This document shows positions 16,223-25,640 of a DNA stretch of 64,000 bases, piece by piece (within the stretch, counting starts at the first letter, position 1; each line of letters opens with the position of its first letter). The notes under the pieces are model-generated. The model was not told the DNA's origin and searched no databases. It saw nothing but the letters and a program-made list of their open reading frames with translations. The position numbers were made by a program, and so were the translations under genes. The stretch comes from Legionella spiritensis (GTDB taxonomy: Bacteria > Pseudomonadota > Gammaproteobacteria > Legionellales > Legionellaceae). The stretch is from assembly GCF_900186965.1 (NCBI RefSeq), contig NZ_LT906457.1, positions 1,700,501 through 1,764,500 of the forward strand. Direction: 5' to 3'.

Positions 16223-18091
16223 TCAGGCAGTAACCAGTAGCTTATTCATTCGACTGACAAAATCAGCCGGATTATCCAGCTGGCCACCCTCCGCAAGCAC
16301 CGCTTGTTCAAATAAAACAACAACCCATTCCGCAAATCGTTCATCATCGGTCATGTCATGAAGTTGTTTGATCAATCGGTGTTCCGGATTAATTTCAAAA
16401 ATAGGTTTCACTTCGGGAATTTTCTGTCCTGATGCCTGCAGAATACGCTGCATTTCCAGACCCATATCGTCCTCATCGGAAATAATACAAGCCGGTGAGT
16501 CCGTCAAGCGATTGGTCACCTGCACTTCTTTCACTCGCTCACCCAATATTTCCTTAATATGTTTCAGCACAGGTGCCAGGCTTTCTTCTTTTTCCTTCAC
16601 CTCTTTGCTGTCTTCACTGTCCAACTCTATCTTGCCTTTGCTGATCGATTGTAATTTTTTGCCATCAAATTCCGTCAGATAACTAACCAGCCACTCATCA
16701 ACCCGATCACTCAAAAGTAACACCTCGATACCTTTCTTTTTGAAAATTTCAAGATGAGGACTGAATTTTGCCGCATTATAGGTGGAAGCGGTAATATAAT
16801 AAATCTTGTCCTGATCTTTCTGCATTCGGCTAACGTAGTCAGCTAATGAAATAGTTTGTTTCTCAGAGTCGCTGTGCGTTGAACTAAAACGAAGCAGCTT
16901 GGCTATGGCATCACGATTAGCAAAATCTTCAATAGGACCTTCCTTCATAACCAGTCCGAACTCATCCCAGAAATGCTGATATTTTTCCGGATCCTGCTCA
17001 CCCAGTTTTTCCAGCATGGACAAAACACGTTTGGTACAAGCTGATTTTATTGATTCAACCTGCTTGTTATCCTGCAATAATTCTCGTGACACATTGAGTG
17101 GTAAATCGCTGGCATCGACAATACCTTTGACAAAACGCAGATACCTCGGCAAAAATTGCGCGGCATCATCAAGAATAAAGACTCGCTTGACATAAAGCTT
17201 CAGCCCATGCTTCATTTCCTGCTGCCATAAATCAAAAGGCGCGTGCCCTGGTATATATAACAGGCTGATATAATCCTGCTTTCCTTCCACATGATTATGC
17301 GACCAAATCAGGGGATCCTGATAATCATGGGAAATATGTTTATAAAGCGCTTTATAATCCTCATCGCTGATTTCATTTTTTTGCAGCGTCCATAAAGCAG
17401 TTGCCTTGTTTATCGTTTCATAATCGTCCGTTTGTTTTCCTTCATCATCGGTTTTTTTCATGACAATGGGCCAGCAAATATGATCGGAATATTTGTTGAT
17501 CACGCTGCGCAGCCGCCAATCGCTTAAAAACTCTTCTTCCTCTTTTTTAAGGTGGAGAATAACCTCGGTTCCCCGGTCGGTTCGATCTTCCTGGGCAATG
17601 GTAAACTCGCCTTCTCCATCGGATTCCCAGACGACGCCCTCCTCCGGTTTTGATCCCGCCCGCCGGCTTTTCACAGTCACTTTGTCTGCAACAATAAAAG
17701 CGGAGTAAAAACCGACACCAAACTGTCCTATCAAATGAGAATCCCTGGATTTTTCGCCGGTCATATGGCTTAAAAATTCCCTGGTTCCTGATTTCGCTAT
17801 GGTTCCGAGATTTTCTACTATTTCGTCCCGGTTCATGCCTATGCCATTATCTTTGATAGTAATGGTTTTAAGTTTTTCATTGTATTCCACAGTGATACGC
17901 AGATCCGAATCATTTTCATACATCGAGGAATCGGATAAGGCCAGGAAACGCAACTTATCCAGAGCATCCGAGCTGTTGGAAATTAATTCACGCAGGAAAA
18001 TTTCCTTATTACTGTACATAGAATGAACGACAAGGTGTAACATCCGTTTTACTTCCGTTTGAAAACCCATCGTTTGTTGCTTACCCACCAT
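16223..18091 (-). CDS. htpG: HtpG: Hsp90-family chaperone
   Basis: 622 residues from the ATG at 18091, where AGGAG lies just upstream. A longer in-frame reading back to 18202 is rejected because it would translate the leader hairpin. The GHKL ATPase motifs are present: [30 protein letters not shown] and [12 protein letters not shown] middle domain and a C-terminal dimerisation domain follow at normal length. HtpG folds client proteins in the cytoplasm. A sigma-32-like promoter and a strongly structured leader lie upstream, in line with heat-shock control. Confidence 0.96.
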   Translation of the reverse strand: MVGKQQTMGFQTEVKRMLHLVVHSMYSNKEIFLRELISNSSDALDKLRFLALSDSSMYENDSDLRITVEYNEKLKTITIKDNGIGMNRDEIVENLGTIAKSGTREFLSHMTGEKSRDSHLIGQFGVGFYSAFIVADKVTVKSRRAGSKPEEGVVWESDGEGEFTIAQEDRTDRGTEVILHLKKEEEEFLSDWRLRSVINKYSDHICWPIVMKKTDDEGKQTDDYETINKATALWTLQKNEISDEDYKALYKHISHDYQDPLIWSHNHVEGKQDYISLLYIPGHAPFDLWQQEMKHGLKLYVKRVFILDDAAQFLPRYLRFVKGIVDASDLPLNVSRELLQDNKQVESIKSACTKRVLSMLEKLGEQDPEKYQHFWDEFGLVMKEGPIEDFANRDAIAKLLRFSSTHSDSEKQTISLADYVSRMQKDQDKIYYITASTYNAAKFSPHLEIFKKKGIEVLLLSDRVDEWLVSYLTEFDGKKLQSISKGKIELDSEDSKEVKEKEESLAPVLKHIKEILGERVKEVQVTNRLTDSPACIISDEDDMGLEMQRILQASGQKIPEVKPIFEINPEHRLIKQLHDMTDDERFAEWVVVLFEQAVLAEGGQLDNPADFVSRMNKLLVTA

Positions 18092-18157
18092 ATCAAAATC
18101 TCCTGTCGGGCTAAAAAATAAAAAATACACAACAAAATAGTGTATTACGGCTTGTTG

Positions 18158-18237
18158 CCATTCCATGTCGTATTGGCCGGTTGACTTGTAGATTGAGTCC
18201 ATTGTCTAGGTTAACCGGCCAAAACGACATGGAATGG
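18158..18237 (-). repeat. 28-bp inverted repeat in the htpG leader
   Basis: Arms 18158-18185 and 18210-18237 (CCATTCCATGTCGTATTGGC and on, against its complement) pair at 26 of 28 positions, with 24 bases between. A second stem (ACTGGTTT, loop TGGT, AAACCAGT; 18239-18258) lies directly beside it. Both would be in the 5' untranslated RNA if transcription starts at the promoter at 18259-18287. Confidence 0.85.
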
Positions 18238-18258
18238 TACTGGTTTTGGTAAACCAGT

Positions 18259-18287
18259 ATATTGGGATGTGGAATTCCTTTTTCAAG
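18259..18287 (-). promoter_or_regulatory. htpG: Putative sigma-32 heat-shock promoter of htpG
   Basis: On the minus strand CTTGAAA (18287-18281), a 14-base spacer and CCCAATAT (18266-18259) match the sigma-32 consensus CTTGAA-N13-15-CCCCATNT with one main mismatch. The start would be about 160 bases before the ATG. Confidence 0.7.
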
Positions 18288-18351
18288 GTCAACCCACGGG
18301 TTTTATTTACCGTCAATTATCCTGACAGTTCGGACAGGCGGCTATTACAAA

Positions 18352-18888
18352 TTATCTTCGAGTTCCAGGAACCATGCCAACACGAGGTCGGTGCATATGG
18401 ATGGTAACAGGCTCACTGCTTTTAACTACCTTACCTGATTCGTCCACTATCTGAACAGCAATAGTATGAGTGCCACGATATACGTTATTCAAGGCAAAAA
18501 TAGTTGAATCCTTGGGTTCACCCAATGGTGCGCCATCAAAGACGATCTGTAATTTATCTCCCGACTTCAGTTCCGGTGAGACGGAAGCGATGACAGGCAC
18601 ATAACCTTGATTATTTCTGATGGTCGCTTCGTTTTGAGGTTGCGTAATTTCGATCTTTTTATACTCTTTTTTAGCCTCGTCATCCTCGTCCCCGCTCTCC
18701 TCCGAGGAGGATTGCTGTGACGGTGGCGAAGAATAGGATTGAGCTTCGGGAATTTCAATTTTTTCCGCACCTTGATGAGGCTGATCGCTGAAATGAACGG
18801 CGCCGGAGCTATCCGTCCATTTATATATGGCCGCTGATGCGGAACCAATCGCCAGTAACATCCAGATTAAAAAGCTCAGTTTCCTCAT
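18352..18888 (-). CDS. Exported DUF4124-domain protein
   Basis: 178 residues with a signal peptide (MRKLSFLIWMLLAIGSASA). Right after it is the DUF4124 signature IYKWTDSSGAVHFSDQP. A Ser/Glu/Asp-rich linker (residues 50-75) leads to an Ig-like C-terminal half (GDKLQIVFDGAPLG, GTHTIAVQIVDESG). It lies 11 bases downstream of glnA on the same strand, a pairing common in gammaproteobacteria. Role unknown; probably periplasmic. Confidence 0.8.
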   Translation of the reverse strand: MRKLSFLIWMLLAIGSASAAIYKWTDSSGAVHFSDQPHQGAEKIEIPEAQSYSSPPSQQSSSEESGDEDDEAKKEYKKIEITQPQNEATIRNNQGYVPVIASVSPELKSGDKLQIVFDGAPLGEPKDSTIFALNNVYRGTHTIAVQIVDESGKVVKSSEPVTIHMHRPRVGMVPGTRR

Positions 18889-18899
18889 TCATCCATTCC

Positions 18900-20309
18900 T
18901 TAAAGACTATAATAGAGCTCAAACTCAATAGGATGCACCAGACTTCTCACCTGCGCAATTTCCAATTCACGCAAACGGATATAGCTGTTTAAAAATTCCT
19001 TGCTGAACACATCACCCTGCAATAGAAATTGGTGATCTTCCCGCAAATGAAAAACAGCTTCTTCCAGAGAACCGCATACCGTTGGTACATCCACCAGCTC
19101 CTCAGGAGGCAGATCATACAAATCCTTATCCATCGGTTGTCCCGGATGAATTTTTTTCTGAATACCGTCCAAACCGGCCATCATCATCGCTGAAAAAGCT
19201 AAATAAGGATTGGCCATAGGATCCGGAAAACGTACTTCGATACGGCGTCCCTTCGGATTGCTCACATGAGGAATACGAATAGCCGCAGATCGGTTTCTGG
19301 CAGAATAAGCCAGCAAAACAGGCGCTTCAAAACCGGGTACCAGTCGTTTGTAACTGTTTGTAGCCGGGTTGGTAAACGCGTTTAGTGCCCGAGCGTGTTT
19401 GATGATGCCGCCAATAAAAAACAAAGCCGTTTCCGATAACCCGGCGTACTGATCGCCGGCGAACAGATTAACACCATCTTTGACAAGGGACATATGACAA
19501 TGCATACCGTTACCGTTATCTCCAACCAGCGGTTTGGGCATAAAAGTTGCTGTTTTTCCATAATTATGAGCAACATTATGAATAACGTATTTTAAAATCT
19601 GGAGTTGATCCGCCTTGCGCGTAAGCGTATCAAACCGGGTAGCCACCTCGCATTGATTTCCTGTCGCCACCTCATGATGGTGAGCTTCGACCTCTATTCC
19701 CAGATCTTCCAGAGTAAGGCAGATTGCTGAACGAATATCCTGGGAAGAATCCACAGGCGGAACAGGAAAGTAGCCGCCTTTCAGCGGTGGTCTGTGGCCA
19801 ATATTTCCACCCTGGATCTCCTTGCCGGAATTCCAGTGCGCTTCCTCGGAATCCACCTGGTAGAACGCGCGGTCAATTCTCGTCTCCCAACGAACGTCAT
19901 CGAACAGGAAAAACTCAGGCTCCGGCCCGAACAAGGCCTCATCAGCTATTCCCGTGGATCGCAGATAATTCCAGGCGCGTTCCGACAGCGAGCGAGGACA
20001 GCGATCATAGCCGAGCATAGTCTGGGGATCGACCACATTACAACGAACAACCAGGGTATTGTCCTGGTAGAAAGGATCAAGAAAAATGGTGTCAAGATCC
20101 GGTACAATAGCAAGATCAGATTCGTTAATTTCTTTCCAGCCCTTAATGGATGATCCGTCAATCATTTTCCCGTTTTCAATAAAATCATCATTGACCGCGC
20201 TAACAGGAATGGTGATATGCTGTTCCTTGCCTCGTGTATCGGTGAACCGCAAATCAACAAATTTGGCATCATGCTCTTTGATGGCCATGTACAGAATATT
20301 GTCGCTCAT
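18900..20309 (-). CDS. glnA: GlnA: type I glutamine synthetase
   Basis: 469 residues, the standard length. GlnA makes glutamine from glutamate, ammonia and ATP as a dodecamer. Visible signatures are the N-terminal latch region, [11 protein letters not shown], the metal-binding [11 protein letters not shown] segment, [11 protein letters not shown], the ATP segment around [11 protein letters not shown] and the adenylylation-site Tyr in [20 protein letters not shown] precedes the ATG. No glnB, glnK or ntrBC lies next to it and I could not find a convincing sigma-54 site upstream, so regulation may rest on adenylylation. Confidence 0.97.
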   Translation of the reverse strand: MSDNILYMAIKEHDAKFVDLRFTDTRGKEQHITIPVSAVNDDFIENGKMIDGSSIKGWKEINESDLAIVPDLDTIFLDPFYQDNTLVVRCNVVDPQTMLGYDRCPRSLSERAWNYLRSTGIADEALFGPEPEFFLFDDVRWETRIDRAFYQVDSEEAHWNSGKEIQGGNIGHRPPLKGGYFPVPPVDSSQDIRSAICLTLEDLGIEVEAHHHEVATGNQCEVATRFDTLTRKADQLQILKYVIHNVAHNYGKTATFMPKPLVGDNGNGMHCHMSLVKDGVNLFAGDQYAGLSETALFFIGGIIKHARALNAFTNPATNSYKRLVPGFEAPVLLAYSARNRSAAIRIPHVSNPKGRRIEVRFPDPMANPYLAFSAMMMAGLDGIQKKIHPGQPMDKDLYDLPPEELVDVPTVCGSLEEAVFHLREDHQFLLQGDVFSKEFLNSYIRLRELEIAQVRSLVHPIEFELYYSL

Positions 20310-20446
20310 TGTTATCTCCAGGAATTACCGCGGGTGCACTTACTTTATCCCGAAATTTGTAGTCTGGTTTGTTCAAAGACTACCCAGAAAAATAATTTCG
20401 GTATTTACGTGTCGAGTTGCCAAACTGGCAATCCGACCTACAAAAA

Positions 20447-20498
20447 ATGAACAAATTACACGCCTTTTGCAACTGTGAAAAATTTTGTTCACGGAGCC
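20447..20498 (+). repeat. Dispersed element right-end fragment R3
   Basis: ACAAATTACACGCCTTTTGC followed by AAAATTTTGTTCACGGAGCC, the same right end as copies R6 and R7. The rest of the element is absent. It sits between glnA and lspF. Confidence 0.7.
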
Positions 20499-20573
20499 TT
20501 CGCATTTTACCTTAAGTGACATACGAAACCCAATAGATTAGACTACTTATCACCAATTCTTTTTTCTTTTACT

Positions 20574-21773
20574 ATGGGTGCTTATCATTATCAGGCCTTA
20601 ACCAAAACCGGAAGCACCAGCAAAGGCGTCATCGAGGCGGATTCGGAACGTCACGCCAGACAAATGCTTAGGGAACGAGGTCTTATTCCAACCGGTATCA
20701 ATGCCCAGGCCAAACTCAGAAAGGCGGGACATTTAGCAAAACTGTCCGCTCAGGATCTTGCCTTGCTCACCCGTCAGCTGGCTACTTTATTATCGGCAGG
20801 CATACCAGTGGAAGAATCATTGCGGGGCGTCAGCGAACAAACCGAAAAAGACAAGGTCAGGGAATTAATCATAGGTGTGCGAGCCAAGGTTGTGGAGGGT
20901 TACGCGCTGGCACAGGCTATGGGTGAGTTTCCCCACGCTTTTCCGGAGCTCTACAGGGCAACGGTCGGAGCGGGCGAGCAGACCGGGCGACTGGACATGG
21001 TTTTGGAAAAACTGGCCGATTACACGGAAAATCAGCAGGAAACCCGACAAAAAGTACAACAGGCCCTGATTTATCCATCCTTGATGATTATGGTTTCCAC
21101 GGCTATTATCAGCTTTCTCCTCGCGTTTGTAGTACCTAAAATCATTGAGGTCTTTACCTCAAGCGGGCAAACACTGCCGGAAATGACCAAATTGCTAATT
21201 AACATCAGTGACTTCATTAAATCCTATGGACTGCTTACCATAACCGTTTTTATCCTGTTGATCCTCGGTTTTCGTAAAAGTCTCTCCAATCTAAAAGTTC
21301 GTATGGCCTGGCATCGTCTCCTGTTGCAATTACCCATCAGCGCTTATTTAATAAGATCCGTTAACGTTGCGCGCTATATTCATACGTTCGGCATACTTTT
21401 TGCCGCTGGAGTCAGCGTTCTGGAAACCATGCGTGTTTCAGCCAGTCTGGTGACCAATCTGGTTATGCGTGACGCGTTTGATCTGGCCGCGGTACGGGTC
21501 CGTGAAGGAACGGCAATCAGCCATGCCCTGAAGGAAACACATTTTCTAAATCCCATGGCCGTACATCTTATTGCCAGCGGTGAAAAAAGCGGCCAGGTTT
21601 CCGAAATGATGGAGCGTGCCGCCTCACACCTCGACAACGAAGTGAAACGATTAATTGAAACCGCCCTGACTTTGCTGGAGCCAATGGTTATTCTCCTGAT
21701 GGGTGCTGTGGTATTATTTATCGTACTTGCAACTCTGCTGCCAATTTTTTCTATGGAACAATTGGTGACTTAG
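20574..21773 (+). CDS. lspF: LspF: type II secretion inner-membrane platform (GspF)
   Basis: 399 residues with the typical tandem T2SSF domains. The N-terminus YHYQALTKTGSTSKGVIEA, the motif LLTRQLATLLSAGIPVEESL and its second copy TFGILFAAGVSVLETMRVS are GspF hallmarks. Three membrane segments are seen around residues 165-185, 215-235 and 370-395 (AVVLFIVLATLLPIF). It anchors the assembly ATPase LspE to the inner membrane. First gene of the lspFGHIJK cluster; lspDE and lspC are elsewhere, as in L. pneumophila. Confidence 0.95.
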   Translation: MGAYHYQALTKTGSTSKGVIEADSERHARQMLRERGLIPTGINAQAKLRKAGHLAKLSAQDLALLTRQLATLLSAGIPVEESLRGVSEQTEKDKVRELIIGVRAKVVEGYALAQAMGEFPHAFPELYRATVGAGEQTGRLDMVLEKLADYTENQQETRQKVQQALIYPSLMIMVSTAIISFLLAFVVPKIIEVFTSSGQTLPEMTKLLINISDFIKSYGLLTITVFILLILGFRKSLSNLKVRMAWHRLLLQLPISAYLIRSVNVARYIHTFGILFAAGVSVLETMRVSASLVTNLVMRDAFDLAAVRVREGTAISHALKETHFLNPMAVHLIASGEKSGQVSEMMERAASHLDNEVKRLIETALTLLEPMVILLMGAVVLFIVLATLLPIFSMEQLVT

Positions 21774-21809
21774 GGACTGTTTTGACTATTTGCTATTCCG
21801 GAGTTTTAA

Positions 21810-22229
21810 ATGAAAAATCAAAAAGGCTTTTCCCTGATAGAAATTATGGTCGTCGTTGTCATATTAGGAATACTGGCTTCTATTGTTGTTCCCAAAATCA
21901 TCAGCCGACCGGATGAAGCCCGCGTTGTCAAAGCCAAACAAGATGTACTTGCGATTCAAAACGCCATGGATCTTTATAAACTTGATAACGGTTTTTATCC
22001 TAGTACCGATCAGGGACTTCTGGCGTTGGTTGAAAAACCAACCTCCAATCCCGAGCCTCGTGACTGGAAACAGTACCTGAAATCCTTACCCAAAGATCCA
22101 TGGGGCCGTGAATACCTTTTCCTGAATCCCGGACAGCATAGTGAAATAGATATCTTTACTTTGGGTGCGGATGGCCAGCCCGGCGGTACCGGCATCAATG
22201 CCGAAATAGGTAACTGGGATGCGCAATAA
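21810..22229 (+). CDS. lspG: LspG: major pseudopilin (GspG)
   Basis: 139 residues. The prepilin peptidase site is seen as KNQKG-FSLIEIMVVVVILG, with Glu at position +5 of the mature chain, then ASIVVPKI. The C-terminal half has DQGLLALVEKPTSNPEPRDW and PWGREYLFLNPGQH, diagnostic of GspG, whose calcium-binding loop follows (GADGQPGGTG). LspG polymerises into the pseudopilus. It overlaps lspH by 11 bases. Confidence 0.97.
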   Translation: MKNQKGFSLIEIMVVVVILGILASIVVPKIISRPDEARVVKAKQDVLAIQNAMDLYKLDNGFYPSTDQGLLALVEKPTSNPEPRDWKQYLKSLPKDPWGREYLFLNPGQHSEIDIFTLGADGQPGGTGINAEIGNWDAQ

Positions 22230-22701
22230 CTCCGGTTTTACGCTCATAGAAATATTGGTTGTTTTAGTGATTGTCGGCATTACATTAACCATGACGTTAT
22301 TGGCTTTCGGTGATTTCGGCGCCGGACGTAAGGCCCTGATGAGTGCGGAACAATTCGTTTCTTATGTAAAACTGGTACAGCAGCGTGCGATTCTGGAAGT
22401 GACTACCCTTGGAATTAATATTGATCGAGGGGGCTATGAAACGTATCGTTTTGACAATGACACAATCTGGCAACCCATGTCGCAGCAAAGCCTTTTTCAT
22501 TGGAAACCTTTTCCAAAGAACGTCGTTGTAGCGATCAACACCAGAATACGAAATCGTGACAAGCGGCCTGACATTGTGATCAATCCCTCGGGAGATATGT
22601 CCCCCTTTACCATAACGTTCGGCACGGTGGAAAAACCCGAAATCGCTACGGTGTATGGTCAGCATAATGGCAAAATTGTGTTGGGGAAGTCTGAATCATG
22701 A
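22219..22701 (+). CDS. lspH: LspH: minor pseudopilin (GspH)
   Basis: 160 residues. It starts MRNNSG-FTLIEILVVLVIVG, the prepilin cleavage motif with Glu at +5, followed by a GspH/FimT-type body. Order in the cluster and the overlap with lspG and lspI support H. Minor pseudopilins form the tip of the pseudopilus in the periplasm. Confidence 0.9.
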   Translation: MRNNSGFTLIEILVVLVIVGITLTMTLLAFGDFGAGRKALMSAEQFVSYVKLVQQRAILEVTTLGINIDRGGYETYRFDNDTIWQPMSQQSLFHWKPFPKNVVVAINTRIRNRDKRPDIVINPSGDMSPFTITFGTVEKPEIATVYGQHNGKIVLGKSES

Positions 22702-23090
22702 CAAGGAATTCATTACTAAAAAACAAATTAAATCAAGGATTTACTTTAATCGAAGTCTTGCTGGCCCTAACCATAGTCGCGATTGCTCTGGTTGCCTTGA
22801 TTAAGGCGACCAGCCAGGATGTCGCTAATACCCACCGTATCAAGGAAAAAACCATCAGCCACTGGATTGCCATGCAAGGCGTGGCTATGGTGCAACTGGG
22901 ATTACTGGAGGCTTCCCCGAGCAAGGAAATAACCCAGGTAACGACCATGTTTGGACAACGTTGGTACTGGCGAGTAAAAATCAGCCAGATTCCTCCTGTT
23001 CCATCGGTGCAACAAATACGGATAACCGTGAGTAAGCGGCAGGCAGGCCCCTTTATCGATCCTTTACTGGCCTTCCGATATCAATCATGA
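22698..23090 (+). CDS. lspI: LspI: minor pseudopilin (GspI)
   Basis: 130 residues. A short basic leader, then NQG-FTLIEVLLALTIVAIAL is the prepilin site and membrane helix; WIAMQGVAMVQLG and the WYWRVKIS segment are typical of GspI. Four-base overlaps with lspH and lspJ show coupling. Confidence 0.92.
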   Translation: MTRNSLLKNKLNQGFTLIEVLLALTIVAIALVALIKATSQDVANTHRIKEKTISHWIAMQGVAMVQLGLLEASPSKEITQVTTMFGQRWYWRVKISQIPPVPSVQQIRITVSKRQAGPFIDPLLAFRYQS

Positions 23091-23716
23091 GAAACAAAAA
23101 AGGATTTACACTTCTTGAAGTACTTATCGCCCTGGTCGTGTTTGCCATACTGGCCACTATTACCTCGTCTGCCATGTATTACGCGTTTAATACCCGCTCC
23201 CGGGTAACTATACAAGCTGATCGCCTGGTCACTCTGCAACTGGCCATTACCCTGATAGAGCGAGATGTTGAGCAAGTCACCAATCGCGCAGTAAGGGGTA
23301 ACGAAATGCGGTTGTTCCCGACATTTATCGGCAAAGAAAATTATATGGAGCTGACACGCGGTGGCCTCACCAATCCCAACAGCACGGAAAAACGAAGCAC
23401 CATGAAACGCATCGCCATACTGTGTGACCAGCATCAATTAATACGTAGAAGCTGGCCAACCCTCGATAGCGTTACCCGGGAAAACTATGAAGATAAAGTG
23501 CTTCTTCAAGACGTGGACCGCTGTCAATTCGGCTATCTGAACAAGGCCAACGACGTTTTGAGCGAATGGCACGCCAGCACATTGGTCGGGAATAAATCGG
23601 TTCCCACTCCCCTGCCCCGTGCCGTTCGGTTAAATCTGAGCTTGAGCGACTGGGGACAAGCCAGTTTTCTTTTCATACTTCCGGAAGGGCTATATGGTGA
23701 TACCCAGGAAAAATAA
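23087..23716 (+). CDS. lspJ: LspJ: minor pseudopilin (GspJ)
   Basis: 209 residues. Starts MRNKKG-FTLLEVLIALVVFA, a prepilin peptidase site, and continues LQLAITLIERDVEQVTNRAV and VRLNLSLSDWGQ, as in GspJ. It pairs with I and K at the pseudopilus tip. It overlaps lspK by 23 bases. Confidence 0.93.
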   Translation: MRNKKGFTLLEVLIALVVFAILATITSSAMYYAFNTRSRVTIQADRLVTLQLAITLIERDVEQVTNRAVRGNEMRLFPTFIGKENYMELTRGGLTNPNSTEKRSTMKRIAILCDQHQLIRRSWPTLDSVTRENYEDKVLLQDVDRCQFGYLNKANDVLSEWHASTLVGNKSVPTPLPRAVRLNLSLSDWGQASFLFILPEGLYGDTQEK

Positions 23717-24674
23717 CGGTATATCGGAACAATATGGTCACGCGTTAAAAGGCAGTGCATTAATTTCCGCGCTGTTTATCATGACACTGGTTGCTATTGC
23801 CGCAACCGCCATGAGCACACGATTGCAGATGGATATCTATCGTACCCGTTTGACTCTGCTAACCGACAAGTTATACCTTGCTTCGCAAGGCGTTACCTTT
23901 TGGGCCATGAGCGAATTATCCAACAAAAAAAACCGGTTTACCCGTAGCAACAAACAGGGAATTGTAGCGCTGTTTCCGAATAAAATAAAAAATATATACC
24001 CTGATTTTGTAACAAACGGAAGTTTGTATGATTTGCAAAGCCGCTTTAATCTTAATAATTTAAGCGAAAAAGCCTATGTGCTGATGTTTTTCCGGTTGCT
24101 TGACAACTTAAATTTAAAATCCGGTCTCAATAATGATCAGAAAAAAATACTCCTTGCTGATCTCCAAAGCTGGATATCCCCCTACAAACCAGGACGTGGC
24201 AATGATGAACGAATGAATTACTATCTTAAGCAAAAACCACCCTATTTTCCAAGTCATCAACCTTTGCATAGTGTTACGGAATTCAGACTGATCAGAAATG
24301 TCCCGGCCAATATCTATCAGGGACTTGCTAACTACATCACCGCCCTTCCTGAAACGACAGCAATTAATATCAATACCGCCCCACCCTTTGTTCTTAAAGC
24401 GCTGGGTAACGGTCTTAAACCGGACCAGGTTAACGAACTGATGCTGGCACGTCAGGAAAACGGTATAACCGATATAAAGAAAATAAACCCATTATTGCAA
24501 AAGCTCAGGATTCGAGGTGAACAGGTTACCCTGGAAAGTCAGTATTTTCTGAGTGTCGCAATAATCCGTCACGATGAATTAAACTTGATTAACTACACCA
24601 TACTCAAGCGCACCAGGGATAAAAAAGGCAAGATATCAGTCAGTTTGATTAGCGAAAGCCTGAATACGTTATAG
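23694..24674 (+). CDS. lspK: LspK: atypical minor pseudopilin (GspK)
   Basis: 326 residues, much larger than the other pseudopilins, as expected. A leader of about 21 residues ends at GSALISALFIMTLVAIAATA, without the +5 Glu found in the others, which is the known GspK exception. NLNNLSEKA, the SWISP...GRGNDE segment and INTAPPFVLKAL match GspK. The stop TAG (24672-24674) directly abuts dispersed element R4. Confidence 0.93.
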   Translation: MVIPRKNNGISEQYGHALKGSALISALFIMTLVAIAATAMSTRLQMDIYRTRLTLLTDKLYLASQGVTFWAMSELSNKKNRFTRSNKQGIVALFPNKIKNIYPDFVTNGSLYDLQSRFNLNNLSEKAYVLMFFRLLDNLNLKSGLNNDQKKILLADLQSWISPYKPGRGNDERMNYYLKQKPPYFPSHQPLHSVTEFRLIRNVPANIYQGLANYITALPETTAININTAPPFVLKALGNGLKPDQVNELMLARQENGITDIKKINPLLQKLRIRGEQVTLESQYFLSVAIIRHDELNLINYTILKRTRDKKGKISVSLISESLNTL

Positions 24675-24765
24675 CATGAAACCCGCAATACGGCCGCAGG
24701 CCTCCTTGCGGGCTACGTCTCCTTTGCAAAAAAAATGGTACCAGGACATTTTTGTTCACAGAACC
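24675..24765 (-). repeat. Dispersed element copy R4 (5' half only, reverse)
   Basis: Complement reads GGTTCTGTGAACAAAAATG, GGTACCATTTTTTTTGC, GTAGCCCGCAAGGAGGCCTG, CGGCCGTATTGCGGGTTTCA and stops there at the lspK stop codon. Its intact terminus is followed by TA (24766-24767). Confidence 0.8.
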
Positions 24766-24780
24766 TAATCAGATCATTGG

Positions 24781-25602
24781 TCATTTTACAGGTTTCAGGA
24801 TAACCCGCTTGCCTTTCTTATTCACCATAATCACTTCATCCACGCCCCAGGCTCTGGGATATATGGATTCTTCCAAACCTCTGAAATAATCATTGGTGTG
24901 TACCGTATTCGCCGGAATTATGACGGGTACTCCAACAACCATTTCAATGAATCCCAATTCCAGATTATTATTACTGTCCACTTTACCGACCAGTAAATAA
25001 GAAGGCTTATTGTCTGTTGGCGGTTGAGCCAGTGTAATTAAATGAGGGCTGGGATGGCGTTCTATTCTGCTTCCGCCCGTTTCGCCGCTTCGCATGACCC
25101 ATTGCTTGAAATATTCCGGCCCATACAGATATTGTGCCTGAACACTTTCCATGCCTATTTTGATTGGATTCCCTTTTTTTGCTATTTTTAAATTAAATTT
25201 TTTCAGGGTTTTAGCTGTTAGAGAGTATACTTTCACAGGAATTTCTGTTTTCTCGGTCTGAAAAATATAGCTTCCCGGTTCGGAAGGAGTGCCTTTCCCC
25301 CTAATCCAGCCATTAATTTTTGAATAATCAATCGCCCCTTTATACGGTTTTAATGGAACAGCGCTTACCCGTCGTGGGCAAACGAGTCTATAGATCCCTT
25401 CTTTTCCAACCCAGATTACTTTTTTGATTTTCATGCCCGGGCGTTTTTTTAATGAATGAAGCAATTCCTCATCAACATCGTGAATTTGTTTTTGAACCAA
25501 AGGATAGGCTTCATAAGAAATATCACAATCATTCTGGTGAGCATGAACGGTCGGGTTAAAAAATAATAGTAATCCAATAACAGCACATCCATACTGCCGC
25601 AT
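24781..25602 (-). CDS. Exported protein of unknown function
   Basis: 273 residues from the ATG at 25602, with GGGAGA 5 bases upstream. A signal peptide (MRQYGCAVIGLLLFFNPTVH) is followed by a body rich in Lys and beta-strand patterns, for example VIWVGKEGIYRLVCPRRVSA and GFIEMVVGVPVIIPANTVHT. Three Cys in the mature chain could be disulfide-bonded. I recognise no family. It lies 38 bases downstream of the kinase-like gene on the same strand and may share its transcript. Codons and GC resemble the neighbours. Confidence 0.6.
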   Translation of the reverse strand: MRQYGCAVIGLLLFFNPTVHAHQNDCDISYEAYPLVQKQIHDVDEELLHSLKKRPGMKIKKVIWVGKEGIYRLVCPRRVSAVPLKPYKGAIDYSKINGWIRGKGTPSEPGSYIFQTEKTEIPVKVYSLTAKTLKKFNLKIAKKGNPIKIGMESVQAQYLYGPEYFKQWVMRSGETGGSRIERHPSPHLITLAQPPTDNKPSYLLVGKVDSNNNLELGFIEMVVGVPVIIPANTVHTNDYFRGLEESIYPRAWGVDEVIMVNKKGKRVILKPVK

Positions 25603-25640
25603 AAAAATCTCCCAAGGCCGTGTAATCATAAAATTTCTGT

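Noticed and set aside
20310-20573. Sigma-54/NtrC promoter for glnA
   Set aside because: No GG-N10-GC pair of the TGGCAC/TTGCA type was found; the only dyad (20411-20437) is an imperfect hairpin.
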